Source: an uncultured Lachnospiraceae bacterium
Lineage (GTDB): Bacteria > Bacillota > Clostridia > Lachnospirales > Lachnospiraceae
NCBI GenBank assembly: GCA_934293575.1
Contig: CAKQYU010000001.1
Span: 248,001-312,000, forward strand
Direction: 5' to 3'
DNA: 64,000 nt
Part shown: piece after piece, positions 1-8,159 of the stretch
Layout: each line of letters opens with the position of its first letter
How positions within the stretch are numbered: the first letter of the stretch is position 1
Program-made: the position numbers and the translations under genes
Notes under the pieces: model-generated
The model's database searches: none
What the model was told of the DNA's origin: nothing
What the model saw: only the letters and a program-made list of their open reading frames with translations

Positions 1-1
1 G

Positions 2-1669
2 GAATTGGTGGATGCAACCTGTCCGTTTGTAAAAAAAATCCATAATATTGTTAATCAGGACAGCAAAGACGGAAGAAAAATTATAATTATTGGAGATATT
101 ACACATCCGGAAGTGCAGGGAATTATGGGATGGTGTAATGGAGAGCCGGTGGTGGTGGATTCTGTAGAATCTGCGGAAAAATTGTCCTTTGGTGCCGATG
201 AAAGTATCAGTGTGGTATCCCAAACGACATTTAATCACAAGAAATTCAATTCAATAGTTGAAATTTTTGAGAAAAAAGGTTATAATACTATCGTTTATAA
301 CACCATATGCAATGCAACGGAGGAAAGACAGAAAGAAGCCGCTTTCATAGCAAAGCAGGTTGATGCAATGATTGTAATTGGTGGAAAGAACAGTTCAAAC
401 ACACAAAAGCTATATGAGATTAGCAAAAAAGAATGTGCGAATACTTACTATATACAGACACTCGTTGACTTGGATTTAGCTACTTTTGAATCCGTTGGTA
501 GGGTAGGTATTACAGCAGGGGCATCTACCCCTAATCATATTATTAAGGAGGTTCATGGTAGCATGGCAGAAGATTTTGGAAAATTATTGGAAGAACAGTT
601 TGCTGAGGAAAATAAAATCAGCACTGGTAAGATTGTAAAGGGAACGGTTATTAGTGTAAAGGAAGATGAGATTATCCTTAACATTAATTATAAGGCTGAT
701 GGTATCATCACAAAGAATGAGTTCTCAAATGATCCAAGCATTTCATTAACAGAGAAAGTACACGAAGGTGATGAAATTGAAGCCAAAGTTATTAAAACAA
801 ACGATGGCGAAGGTCAGGTTTTATTATCTGTAAAACGTGTTGCAGCAGAAAAAGCAAATGAAAAATTAGAAGAAGCTTACAACAATGGAGAGACATTAAA
901 GGGTGTTGTTACACAGGTTGTAAACGGTGGATTAAGCGTTGCAGTAGATGAGGCAAAGGTATTTATTCCTGCAAGCCTTGTATCGGATACATTTGAAAGA
1001 GATTTATCAAAATACATGAATCAGGAAATTGAATTCAAGATTACCGAATGTAACCCACGTAAGAGAAGAATTATCGGTGACCGCAAAGTTTTGGTTGCTG
1101 CTAAGAAGCAGGAATTAAAAGAAGCTTTATTTGCAAAGATTCAGGTCGGAGACAGAGTAAAAGGTACTGTTAAGAACGTAACTGATTTTGGTGCATTTAT
1201 TGATTTGGGCGGAGCAGACGGATTACTTCATATTTCAGAAATGTCATGGGGAAGAGTCGATAATCCAAAGAATGTATTCTCAGTAGGCGACGAAGTAGAA
1301 GCTATTATCAAAGATATTCAGGGTGAGAAGATTGCATTAAGTCTTAAGTTTGAAGAGACAAATCCTTGGGTGAATGCAGCTGAAAAATATGCAGTTGGTA
1401 ATGTGGTTAAGGGTAAAGTTGCCCGTATGACTGATTTTGGTGCTTTTGTTGAATTAGAGCCGGGTGTAGATGCATTACTTCATGTTTCACAGATTTCAAG
1501 AGAACGTATTGAAAAACCATCAAGCGTATTATCTGTTGGACAGGAAATTGAAGCTCAGGTAGTTGATTTCCGTTTGGACGACCATAAGATTAGCTTAAGC
1601 ATGAAGGCGTTACTTCCTGAAGAGTCGGTTGAAGATGTTGTAGAAGAAAGTGATGCAACAGAAGAATAA
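2..1669 (+). CDS. ispH: IspH-ribosomal protein S1 fusion, 5'-truncated by the window edge
   Basis: Bifunctional protein: 4-hydroxy-3-methylbut-2-enyl diphosphate reductase (last step of the MEP isoprenoid pathway, a [4Fe-4S] enzyme) fused to ribosomal protein S1. The visible part opens at the VDATCPFV motif, about 90 residues into normal IspH, so the first cluster cysteine lies outside the window. Two further cluster cysteines are visible, in VDATCPFV and in NTICNATEERQ. IspH ends near residue 185 of the fragment. Four S1 (OB-fold) RNA-binding domains follow, near residues 206-278, 293-360, 378-450 and 463-535; the last two carry the VTDFGAFI/MTDFGAFV signature. An acidic tail ends the protein. 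This fusion is known in Clostridia. The true start cannot be seen; the TTG at 5 is internal. A strong terminator follows. Confidence 0.95.
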   Translation, partial: ELVDATCPFVKKIHNIVNQDSKDGRKIIIIGDITHPEVQGIMGWCNGEPVVVDSVESAEKLSFGADESISVVSQTTFNHKKFNSIVEIFEKKGYNTIVYNTICNATEERQKEAAFIAKQVDAMIVIGGKNSSNTQKLYEISKKECANTYYIQTLVDLDLATFESVGRVGITAGASTPNHIIKEVHGSMAEDFGKLLEEQFAEENKISTGKIVKGTVISVKEDEIILNINYKADGIITKNEFSNDPSISLTEKVHEGDEIEAKVIKTNDGEGQVLLSVKRVAAEKANEKLEEAYNNGETLKGVVTQVVNGGLSVAVDEAKVFIPASLVSDTFERDLSKYMNQEIEFKITECNPRKRRIIGDRKVLVAAKKQELKEALFAKIQVGDRVKGTVKNVTDFGAFIDLGGADGLLHISEMSWGRVDNPKNVFSVGDEVEAIIKDIQGEKIALSLKFEETNPWVNAAEKYAVGNVVKGKVARMTDFGAFVELEPGVDALLHVSQISRERIEKPSSVLSVGQEIEAQVVDFRLDDHKISLSMKALLPEESVEDVVEESDATEE

Positions 1670-1687
1670 AATGCAGTGAAGATAGAA

Positions 1688-1719
1688 CCTCGCCTTACGT
1701 TTAAAGGCGGGGTTTTTTT
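1688..1719 (+). terminator. Rho-independent terminator after ispH-S1
   Basis: A 9-bp GC-rich stem (1688-1696 with 1704-1712, one G-T pair) is followed by seven T residues. It separates the fusion gene from cheR. Confidence 0.9.
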
Positions 1720-1733
1720 ATGAGGGGTTATTT

Positions 1734-2525
1734 ATGTTGTATGATTATGAAAGTTTTAAAACGGATGTTTATGGCTTGACTAATATTAATTTATCCATGT
1801 ATAAGGAACGTCAGATGAAACGTCGTATTGAATCCTTAATGACAAGAAAGGGATATCGGGATTTTCAATCATATTATCATGCCATGGAAAAAGATGAAGC
1901 TTTGTTGCGGTCTTTTGTAAGTTATTTAACGATTAATGTTTCGGAATTTTACCGGAATCCGAAGCAATGGGAATTTTTTGAAAAACAAATGATTCCGTAT
2001 CTGATAAAAAATTTCGGAGAAAAGATACATATATGGAGTGCAGCATGTTCAACAGGTGATGAACCTTATACCATTGCAATGCTTTTGGCAAGGCATATGC
2101 CTTTAAGTCAGGTGCATGTGTATGCAACGGATATTGATGAGGATGTGTTGGCGTTTGCAAAGCAGGGATTGTATTCACAAAGAAGTTTGGAACACTTGCC
2201 AAAGGATTTGCTGGCAGCTCATTTTATTCCGGTTTCAAAGGGATATCAGATAAAGGATGATATAAAACAGTGTGTAGAATTTCGAAAGCATAATTTGCTG
2301 GAGAATCGATATCCGACGGGCATGCACATGATTGTTTGCCGGAATGTAGTGATTTATTTTACGGATGAAGCAAAGGAATATGTATATCGGAATTTTTATA
2401 AATCCTTATGTAAGGATGGCGTATTATTTATCGGAAGTACAGAACAGATTATACATGCAAAAGAGATAGGATTTCAGGCAAAGGATTCTTTCTTTTATCA
2501 GAAATGCAGTGAAATAACCGGATAA
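1734..2525 (+). CDS. cheR: CheR-type protein-glutamate O-methyltransferase
   Basis: SAM-dependent methyltransferase that methylates glutamates of chemoreceptors in the cytoplasm. At 263 aa it matches the usual CheR length. The N-terminal ~75 residues are the helical CheR_N-like domain. The catalytic domain follows, with the SAM-binding motif SAACSTGDEPYT near residue 102, an acidic YATDIDED loop and CRNVVIYF near residue 201. A GAGGGG Shine-Dalgarno lies 6 nt before the ATG. No receptor, CheA, CheW, CheB or flagellar structural gene is nearby, so this is an orphan copy. It may still serve a chemotaxis system encoded elsewhere. Methyltransferase identity is firm; its partner is not visible. 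Confidence 0.9.
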   Translation: MLYDYESFKTDVYGLTNINLSMYKERQMKRRIESLMTRKGYRDFQSYYHAMEKDEALLRSFVSYLTINVSEFYRNPKQWEFFEKQMIPYLIKNFGEKIHIWSAACSTGDEPYTIAMLLARHMPLSQVHVYATDIDEDVLAFAKQGLYSQRSLEHLPKDLLAAHFIPVSKGYQIKDDIKQCVEFRKHNLLENRYPTGMHMIVCRNVVIYFTDEAKEYVYRNFYKSLCKDGVLFIGSTEQIIHAKEIGFQAKDSFFYQKCSEITG

Positions 2526-2542
2526 GAATATCCGGTTATTTT
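2512..2542. terminator. Bidirectional terminator between convergent genes
   Basis: A 13-bp perfect stem (2512-2524 with 2529-2541) has an A-rich left flank and a T-rich right flank, so it can end transcription from both sides. It overlaps the stop codons of cheR and of the minus-strand exonuclease gene. Confidence 0.85.
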
Positions 2543-3633
2543 AGTGTGTGTAAGACGTTGAGCAGATATTTTTTCCGGTTGTCTTCCGTGTTATTTAAAA
2601 AGCTGTCCAATGTCTGGAAACTTGTTTTACCGGTGGCGGTTTTACGGAAGGCTTTTGTGGTTGTGTCATCGGTAAAATATGGGATGAAACAATCCTCTTT
2701 CTTAATATAACAGTTGTTTTTGGTTGCCTTAATCCGATTACAGGGTTCTACATATCCTGCCACACTTTTATGGATTGCCATATCTTCCTGTGGCAGATAA
2801 TAATAATTTTTATAATCGGTAATAAAATAAAACAATGTATCCTGACAGATTGGAATGGATAGGACCCCATGGTTTTGGTATGCATTCAAATAGAAATCCT
2901 GATATTGATACAAAATTCTTTTTGGCAGTTGTAAAATATCCGGAAATTCAAAGGATATATTTAATTTTTGTGTGTTATGATCCACTTCAAAATATAATTT
3001 ACGGATTGTTAGCTCCTGAAAAAAAGATACATAATTCAGAATCTGACTAATCTGTGGCATACCAAGTAAATCATCCTTGTTATGTAATAATAAAAGCTGT
3101 TCATACTCGGATGTCGGTTTTGCAACGTAGCGCTGATAAATGGGAATCAGTTCTCCGCCGGAATAGGTATCCGTGCGTTCAATCCGTAAAAATTTCTCAA
3201 TCGAAATCTGTTTCATATTGGATAATCCCAAACAGTTTTTATAAGGTTTTATTGCCTTGAAAATATCAATCTGAGTCAGACGTTCTTTTACATCAAATGG
3301 AATTTGCAAGGCTTCGGCTTTCTGGCTTAAATAAGGAAGATCAAAGCCGTTTCCGTTAAAATGTACTAAATGAGTAAAAGATTTAGAAAATTGCAGGAAA
3401 GCTTGTATTAAATTTCCTTCATCATTTTCGTCCTCGTTAAACCACTGGAGGATTTCAATATTCCTGTCCTGATAGTACAGAACGCCAATTAGATACAGGG
3501 TTGTATTTTTGGCGGAAAAACCGGTTGTTTCAATATCAAAAAACAATGTTTTGTCATATGGACACTTGTTGGTGATAAAAACCGGCAATTGATATTCTTC
3601 ACTGATTGGAATCGTATAATGTATTTCTTTCAC
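2536..3633 (-). CDS. YprB-like RNase H-fold (DEDD) exonuclease domain protein
   Basis: Putative 3'-5' exonuclease of the RNase H-like superfamily, resembling the nuclease domain of B. subtilis YprB; 365 aa. The acidic metal-binding residues expected of a DEDD nuclease can be placed: FFDIETTGFS (D and E) near residue 33, NGNGFDLPYL near 115 and HNKDDLLGM near 184. The C-terminal ~130 residues have no recognised domain. The start is GTG (CAC at 3631-3633 on +), preceded on the minus strand by a GAGGT Shine-Dalgarno. It is one of only two minus-strand genes here and is divergent from ruvAB. A repair role is possible from that context but unproven. Confidence 0.8.
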   Translation of the reverse strand: MKEIHYTIPISEEYQLPVFITNKCPYDKTLFFDIETTGFSAKNTTLYLIGVLYYQDRNIEILQWFNEDENDEGNLIQAFLQFSKSFTHLVHFNGNGFDLPYLSQKAEALQIPFDVKERLTQIDIFKAIKPYKNCLGLSNMKQISIEKFLRIERTDTYSGGELIPIYQRYVAKPTSEYEQLLLLHNKDDLLGMPQISQILNYVSFFQELTIRKLYFEVDHNTQKLNISFEFPDILQLPKRILYQYQDFYLNAYQNHGVLSIPICQDTLFYFITDYKNYYYLPQEDMAIHKSVAGYVEPCNRIKATKNNCYIKKEDCFIPYFTDDTTTKAFRKTATGKTSFQTLDSFLNNTEDNRKKYLLNVLHTLK

Positions 3634-3676
3634 TTGTCTACCTCATTTGTGCTATCTATATATAGTAATTCTATCA

Positions 3677-3710
3677 TAGCATAATTCATTATGATGTGGT
3701 ATAATGAATT
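3677..3710 (+). promoter_or_regulatory. ruvA promoter with extended -10 and overlapping inverted repeat
   Basis: TATAAT at 3700-3705 is preceded by TGTGG, matching the Gram-positive TRTGN extended -10; the -35 region is poor. A perfect 10-bp inverted repeat (3683-3692 and 3701-3710, 8-nt spacer) straddles the -10 and could be an operator. It does not match the LexA box. Confidence 0.65.
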
Positions 3711-3743
3711 TTAGTTTGAGATAAATTATAACGTGAGGTTTTT

Positions 3744-4340
3744 ATGATTGGCTATATAAAGGGAAAAGTGACGGATATAACAGATAATGCGATTGTTTTG
3801 GAAAAAGACGGAATTGGTTTTTTTATATATACATCACAGCTTGTGATTGCAAATTTAAGCATGAATCAGGAAACGGTAACAATTTACACCCATATGCATG
3901 TAAGGGAAGATGAGATTTCATTATTTGGATTTTTGTCAAAGGAAGAATTGGAAATGTTTCGGATGTTATTAACGGTAAATGGTGTCGGCCCGAAGGCTGC
4001 ATTATCTATTTTATCGGTTTTGTCTGTGCCGGATTTGATTTGCGCAATTGTTTCGGGAGATACGTCTTCCATAAAAAAAGCAAATGGAATTGGTGCGAAA
4101 GGTGCCGGCAGAATTATTATGGAATTAAAAGATAAAGTTTCTTTGGATACGGTTGGAGATACGTTACAAAATGATACTGCCAATATTTCTGTGTCAGACG
4201 GAGCGGTTATGAATGCAGTGCTGGCATTGACCAGTTTGGGATATAGTGAATCGGAGTCACGTAATGCAATCGGAAAGGTTGCCGGTTATGAAACAATGAC
4301 AACGGAGGAATTGTTAAAACATGCATTACGGAACATATAA
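3744..4340 (+). CDS. ruvA: Holliday junction branch migration protein RuvA
   Basis: DNA-binding subunit of the RuvAB branch migration complex; tetramers hold the four-way junction while RuvB motors drive migration. At 198 aa it is full length. The N-terminal OB fold starts at MIGYIKGKVTDI, helix-hairpin-helix motifs include VNGVGPKAALSIL (~residue 78) and ANGIGAKGAGRII (~113), and a C-terminal RuvB-contact domain (SLGYSESESRNAI) lies at ~157-198. A GTGAGG Shine-Dalgarno precedes the ATG. It is first in a ruvA-ruvB-zapA-U32-ftsW-PBP run. No ruvC is present in the window, as is usual in Firmicutes, which use RecU. Confidence 0.97.
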   Translation: MIGYIKGKVTDITDNAIVLEKDGIGFFIYTSQLVIANLSMNQETVTIYTHMHVREDEISLFGFLSKEELEMFRMLLTVNGVGPKAALSILSVLSVPDLICAIVSGDTSSIKKANGIGAKGAGRIIMELKDKVSLDTVGDTLQNDTANISVSDGAVMNAVLALTSLGYSESESRNAIGKVAGYETMTTEELLKHALRNI

Positions 4341-4374
4341 TTTGTGGAGTTGAAGCGTTGGAGAATATAAATTT

Positions 4375-5385
4375 ATGATTGACAGAATGATAAGTACCCA
4401 GATTATGCCGGAAGATATAAAGATAGAAAATAATTTAAGACCTACGATGCTGGCAGATTATATTGGGCAGGAAAAAGCAAAGAAAAATTTAAAGGTGTTT
4501 ATTGAGGCTGCCAAGAACAGACAGGAGGCACTGGATCATGTTTTGTTATATGGTCCGCCGGGACTTGGAAAAACAACGATGGCTGCAATTATTGCCAATG
4601 AAATGGGAACGAATTTAAAAATAACTTCGGGACCGGCAATTGAAAAACCGGGAGAGCTTGCGGCAATCTTAAACAATCTGAATGAGCATGACGTATTGTT
4701 TATTGATGAGATTCATCGATTAAATCGTCAGGTAGAAGAAGTACTTTATCCGGCTATGGAAGATTTTGCAATTGATATATTAATTGGAAAAGGACAGGCT
4801 GCCAGAAGTATCCGGTTGGATTTGCCGCACTTTACACTGGTGGGAGCAACGACGAGAGCCGGTATGCTGACAGCACCGTTAAGAGACCGCTTTGGTGTGG
4901 TGAATCGTTTGGAGTTTTATACAGTTGACGAGCTTGCCATGATTGTAAATCGTTCGGCGAATGTTTTGGAAGTAGATATAGATGAAGCAGGAGCGGTTGA
5001 AATTGCCAGACGTTCAAGAGGAACTCCGAGACTGGCAAATCGTTTATTAAAGCGGGTAAGAGATTTTGCACAGGTTTCATTTGATGGGATGATAACAAAC
5101 GAAGTTGCAAAAACAGCATTGGATCAGTTGGAGGTGGATTCCTTTGGACTGGATCAGATTGACCGCAACATAATTCTTACAATGATAGAAAAATTTGGTG
5201 GGAAACCGGTTGGACTGGATACACTTGCAGCATCAATCGGTGAGGATCCCGGAACCATAGAAGATGTATATGAACCATATCTGATTCAGAATGGATTGAT
5301 TAACCGGACTCCGAGAGGAAGAGTGGTAACGGAAAACGGATACCGGCATTTTGGATTAGAACATTTATTAGATAAAGGAGAGTAA
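4375..5385 (+). CDS. ruvB: Holliday junction branch migration helicase RuvB
   Basis: AAA+ ATPase motor of RuvAB; 336 aa, normal length. Walker A GPPGLGKT is at ~59-66, Walker [10 protein letters not shown] at ~108-116, sensor 1 GATTRAG at ~157, an arginine-finger region (LRDRFG) follows, and the C-terminal winged helix contains [11 protein letters not shown] and RTPRGRVV. It lies 34 bp after ruvA. The Shine-Dalgarno is weak for the chosen ATG; in-frame ATGs at 4387 and 4405 are alternatives, but the sequence from 4375 aligns well with family N-termini. Confidence 0.97.
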   Translation: MIDRMISTQIMPEDIKIENNLRPTMLADYIGQEKAKKNLKVFIEAAKNRQEALDHVLLYGPPGLGKTTMAAIIANEMGTNLKITSGPAIEKPGELAAILNNLNEHDVLFIDEIHRLNRQVEEVLYPAMEDFAIDILIGKGQAARSIRLDLPHFTLVGATTRAGMLTAPLRDRFGVVNRLEFYTVDELAMIVNRSANVLEVDIDEAGAVEIARRSRGTPRLANRLLKRVRDFAQVSFDGMITNEVAKTALDQLEVDSFGLDQIDRNIILTMIEKFGGKPVGLDTLAASIGEDPGTIEDVYEPYLIQNGLINRTPRGRVVTENGYRHFGLEHLLDKGE

Positions 5386-5387
5386 GG

Positions 5388-5792
5388 ATGGCAGATAAAA
5401 ATGATATTCCAGTAGTTATTAATGGTAGAATTTATAATTTGAGCGGATATGAAGATACGGACTATTTGCAGGAAGTTGCAAACTACATGAACAGTAAAAT
5501 TTCTGAGTGTAAAACAGCAGAGGGATTTCGCAGATTAAATCCGGAATATCAGAATATATTACTTGCGATTAATATTGCAGATGATTACTTTAAAGTAAAA
5601 AATGAAACCGGAAAGTTATCTGCACAGGATGATGAGAAAGAAAAACAGATTTATGATTTGCGTCATGAAGTGATTGAACAGCAGATTAAGTATGAATCAT
5701 CCATGCGTCTGGTGGAGGAATACAAGGAACAGGTAAATGCCTTGCAAAGAAAGATTATTCAGTTAGAGGCAGAAAAAACAAGACAGGATTAA
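5388..5792 (+). CDS. zapA: Cell division protein ZapA
   Basis: Small FtsZ-associated protein that bundles protofilaments at the division ring. At 134 aa it has the family layout: an N-terminal globular domain (VVINGRIYNLSGYEDTDYLQEVANYM) and a C-terminal coiled coil from ~80 (heptad-rich IYDLRHEVIEQQIKYESS onward). It starts 3 bp after ruvB with an AAAGGAGAG Shine-Dalgarno. Position before division and wall genes supports the call. Confidence 0.9.
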   Translation: MADKNDIPVVINGRIYNLSGYEDTDYLQEVANYMNSKISECKTAEGFRRLNPEYQNILLAINIADDYFKVKNETGKLSAQDDEKEKQIYDLRHEVIEQQIKYESSMRLVEEYKEQVNALQRKIIQLEAEKTRQD

Positions 5793-5804
5793 TTGGTGAA
5801 CATT

Positions 5805-8159
5805 ATGACAAAACCGGAGATTCTAGCTCCTGCCGGCTCAATGGATGCCTTGAAGGCAGCTGTGGCAGCCGGCGCGGATGCGGTCTATTTAGGTGGCAGT
5901 AAATTTGGTGCCAGAGCCTATGCGGATAATTTTGATGAGCAGCAGCTTATAGAGGGAATTGAATATTGTCATTTATATGGTGTTAAGGTTTATCTGACTG
6001 TTAACACCTTATTTCGTGATGATGAATTACAGCAGTTATACGATTATCTGATCCCATTTTATTGTGCGGGACTGGATGCGGTAATTGTACAGGATTTGGG
6101 TGTGGTGGCTTTTGTGTCGGAACATTTTCCGGGACTGGCAATCCATGCATCGACACAGATGTCCGTCACAACCGCATATGCATATGAATGGCTGCAAAAA
6201 TACGGAGTAACACGAATCGTTCCTGCCAGAGAGCTTTCACTTGAAGAACTTAGGAAGTTAAAGCAGGTAAATAATGCACCGGAATTAGAGGTTTTTGTGC
6301 AGGGAGCAATTTGTTATTGTTATTCCGGTCATTGTCTGATGAGTTCCTTTCTTGGTGGACGAAGTGGTAACAGGGGACGTTGTGCACAACCGTGCCGTTT
6401 GACCTATCAGATGTCGGATGCAAGCGGAAAATGCATAAATGCATCGGAACCGTATCTGTTAAGTCCTAAGGATTTATGTGGTCTTTCCCATGTAAAGGAA
6501 TTGATGGAAGCGGGCATTGATTCTTTTAAGATAGAGGGAAGAATGAAGAAACCTTCTTATGTGGCAGCCTGTGTTTTGGCATATCGAAGGGTTGTGGATG
6601 CCTGTATGAATCATACGTTAACAGATGACTTGCTCAAACAGTGCCGGAAGGATATGGCATCGGTATTCAATCGCGGTGGATTTACAGATGGTTATTTCAA
6701 AAAAAATAATGGCAGGGATATGATGTCAATGCATGATCCGGGAAATGCAGGTGTCCGGATTGGAAAGATTTGTTCCAAAAACAAAAATCAAATTGAGGTT
6801 GAACTTTGTGAGGATGTTCATAAGGGGGATTTGTTTTTGGTCAATACACAGGATGAGGAGATTCATCTGACGTGTAACGTGGATGCAAAAAGTAAACGCC
6901 GGATTTTTTTGAATACACCAAATGGGAAGAAGATAACAGTAAATACACCGGTATACCGTATGCAGGATGCTTTTTTGGAATCTGAATTAAAACAACTGAT
7001 GATGTCCGATAAAAAGATTTTCCTTACGGGAAGTTTGCAGTTACAGGTTGGTCAGCCGGCAAAATTACAACTAAATTACGGACAATATCAGGTTTGCAGG
7101 GAAGGAAATGCAGTTGATAAAGCTTCCAAACAACCGATAACAGAAAAGGTTGTCCGTGAAAAAATGATGCAGCTTGGCAATACAAAGTATCAATGGAAAC
7201 AATTGACGATTGATTTAGATGACGATGCTTTCTTTTCTATGAAAGAATTAAAGGAGCTCCGCAGGGAAGGTATTGCAGATTTAGAACGGGAGATTTTAAA
7301 ATCGTTTTGTAGAAACCGGGTGCCTGTAAAAGAAACAAAGAGTCCGGTTACGCAATTATCAGCAAATGACTTTATAAAATCGGAAACGCCGATTGTACAG
7401 ATTTCATCGGTTGAACAGATGGAGGGACTGATTTCTTACAAAAAAGTGAAGGATATCTATATTGATTTGCAGTATTTTCAAATTGAGGATATAATTCATT
7501 TGTGGAATGTGTATTCCGGTTATCGTTATTATATTGTGTTACCGCCGGTTTTTCGTATTGTTATGCAGGAAGAATTTATGGATTTGTTAAAGCGGTTTTC
7601 CAACAATATAAAAGGAATTGTTGTACGGAATCTGGATGAATTTTCTTATCTTAAATCAATAGCGTATGATGGGGAAATTATTGCGGATTACAGCTTGTAT
7701 ACCATGAACCGGTATGCGTTGGAAAATTATTCGTGGAACCGGGACACCCTTCCGGTGGAATTAAATGAAAAGGAACTGTTAAGGCGTGTTGATGACAGAA
7801 ATTCAAGCGAATGGATTGTTTACGGTTATCAGCAGTTAATGATATCAAAACAGTGTATCTGTAAGAATACTTACGGTTGTAAAAAAGATAATCGATGGGA
7901 ACATATAACGGATCGTTACAAAAAACGATTTCCGGTACGGATGGTTTGTAAGTATTGTTATAATTTAATTTATAATAATACACCGACGGTGTTGTTTGAT
8001 GTCAGAACGCCGTTATTACAAAAGAAGAATTTAAGACATCGGCTTATTTTTACGATTGAGGATAAACAACAGACACAAGCGGTTTTGGACTGCTATTTTA
8101 ATCACAGAAAATACGAAGGGGAATATACCAGAGGACATTTTAGTCGTGGAGTAGAATAA
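5805..8159 (+). CDS. Peptidase U32 family protein with DUF3656-like region
   Basis: 784-aa protein of the U32 collagenase-like family. The N-terminal TIM-barrel-like domain begins EILAPAGSMDALKAAVAAGADAVYLGG, and a cysteine-rich segment at ~165-205 (AICYCYSGHCLMSS, GRCAQPC) is characteristic. Members include E. coli RlhA, which hydroxylates a 23S rRNA cytidine, so an RNA-modifying or Fe-S role is as plausible as proteolysis. The second half matches the DUF3656 layout. A C-terminal cysteine cluster (CICKNTYGC, CKYCYN at ~685-725) could bind metal. TTG 5793 and GTG 5796 are in-frame alternatives; the ATG is chosen because GGTGAA sits 5 nt before it. Its stop overlaps the next start (TAATG). Confidence 0.85.
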   Translation: MTKPEILAPAGSMDALKAAVAAGADAVYLGGSKFGARAYADNFDEQQLIEGIEYCHLYGVKVYLTVNTLFRDDELQQLYDYLIPFYCAGLDAVIVQDLGVVAFVSEHFPGLAIHASTQMSVTTAYAYEWLQKYGVTRIVPARELSLEELRKLKQVNNAPELEVFVQGAICYCYSGHCLMSSFLGGRSGNRGRCAQPCRLTYQMSDASGKCINASEPYLLSPKDLCGLSHVKELMEAGIDSFKIEGRMKKPSYVAACVLAYRRVVDACMNHTLTDDLLKQCRKDMASVFNRGGFTDGYFKKNNGRDMMSMHDPGNAGVRIGKICSKNKNQIEVELCEDVHKGDLFLVNTQDEEIHLTCNVDAKSKRRIFLNTPNGKKITVNTPVYRMQDAFLESELKQLMMSDKKIFLTGSLQLQVGQPAKLQLNYGQYQVCREGNAVDKASKQPITEKVVREKMMQLGNTKYQWKQLTIDLDDDAFFSMKELKELRREGIADLEREILKSFCRNRVPVKETKSPVTQLSANDFIKSETPIVQISSVEQMEGLISYKKVKDIYIDLQYFQIEDIIHLWNVYSGYRYYIVLPPVFRIVMQEEFMDLLKRFSNNIKGIVVRNLDEFSYLKSIAYDGEIIADYSLYTMNRYALENYSWNRDTLPVELNEKELLRRVDDRNSSEWIVYGYQQLMISKQCICKNTYGCKKDNRWEHITDRYKKRFPVRMVCKYCYNLIYNNTPTVLFDVRTPLLQKKNLRHRLIFTIEDKQQTQAVLDCYFNHRKYEGEYTRGHFSRGVE

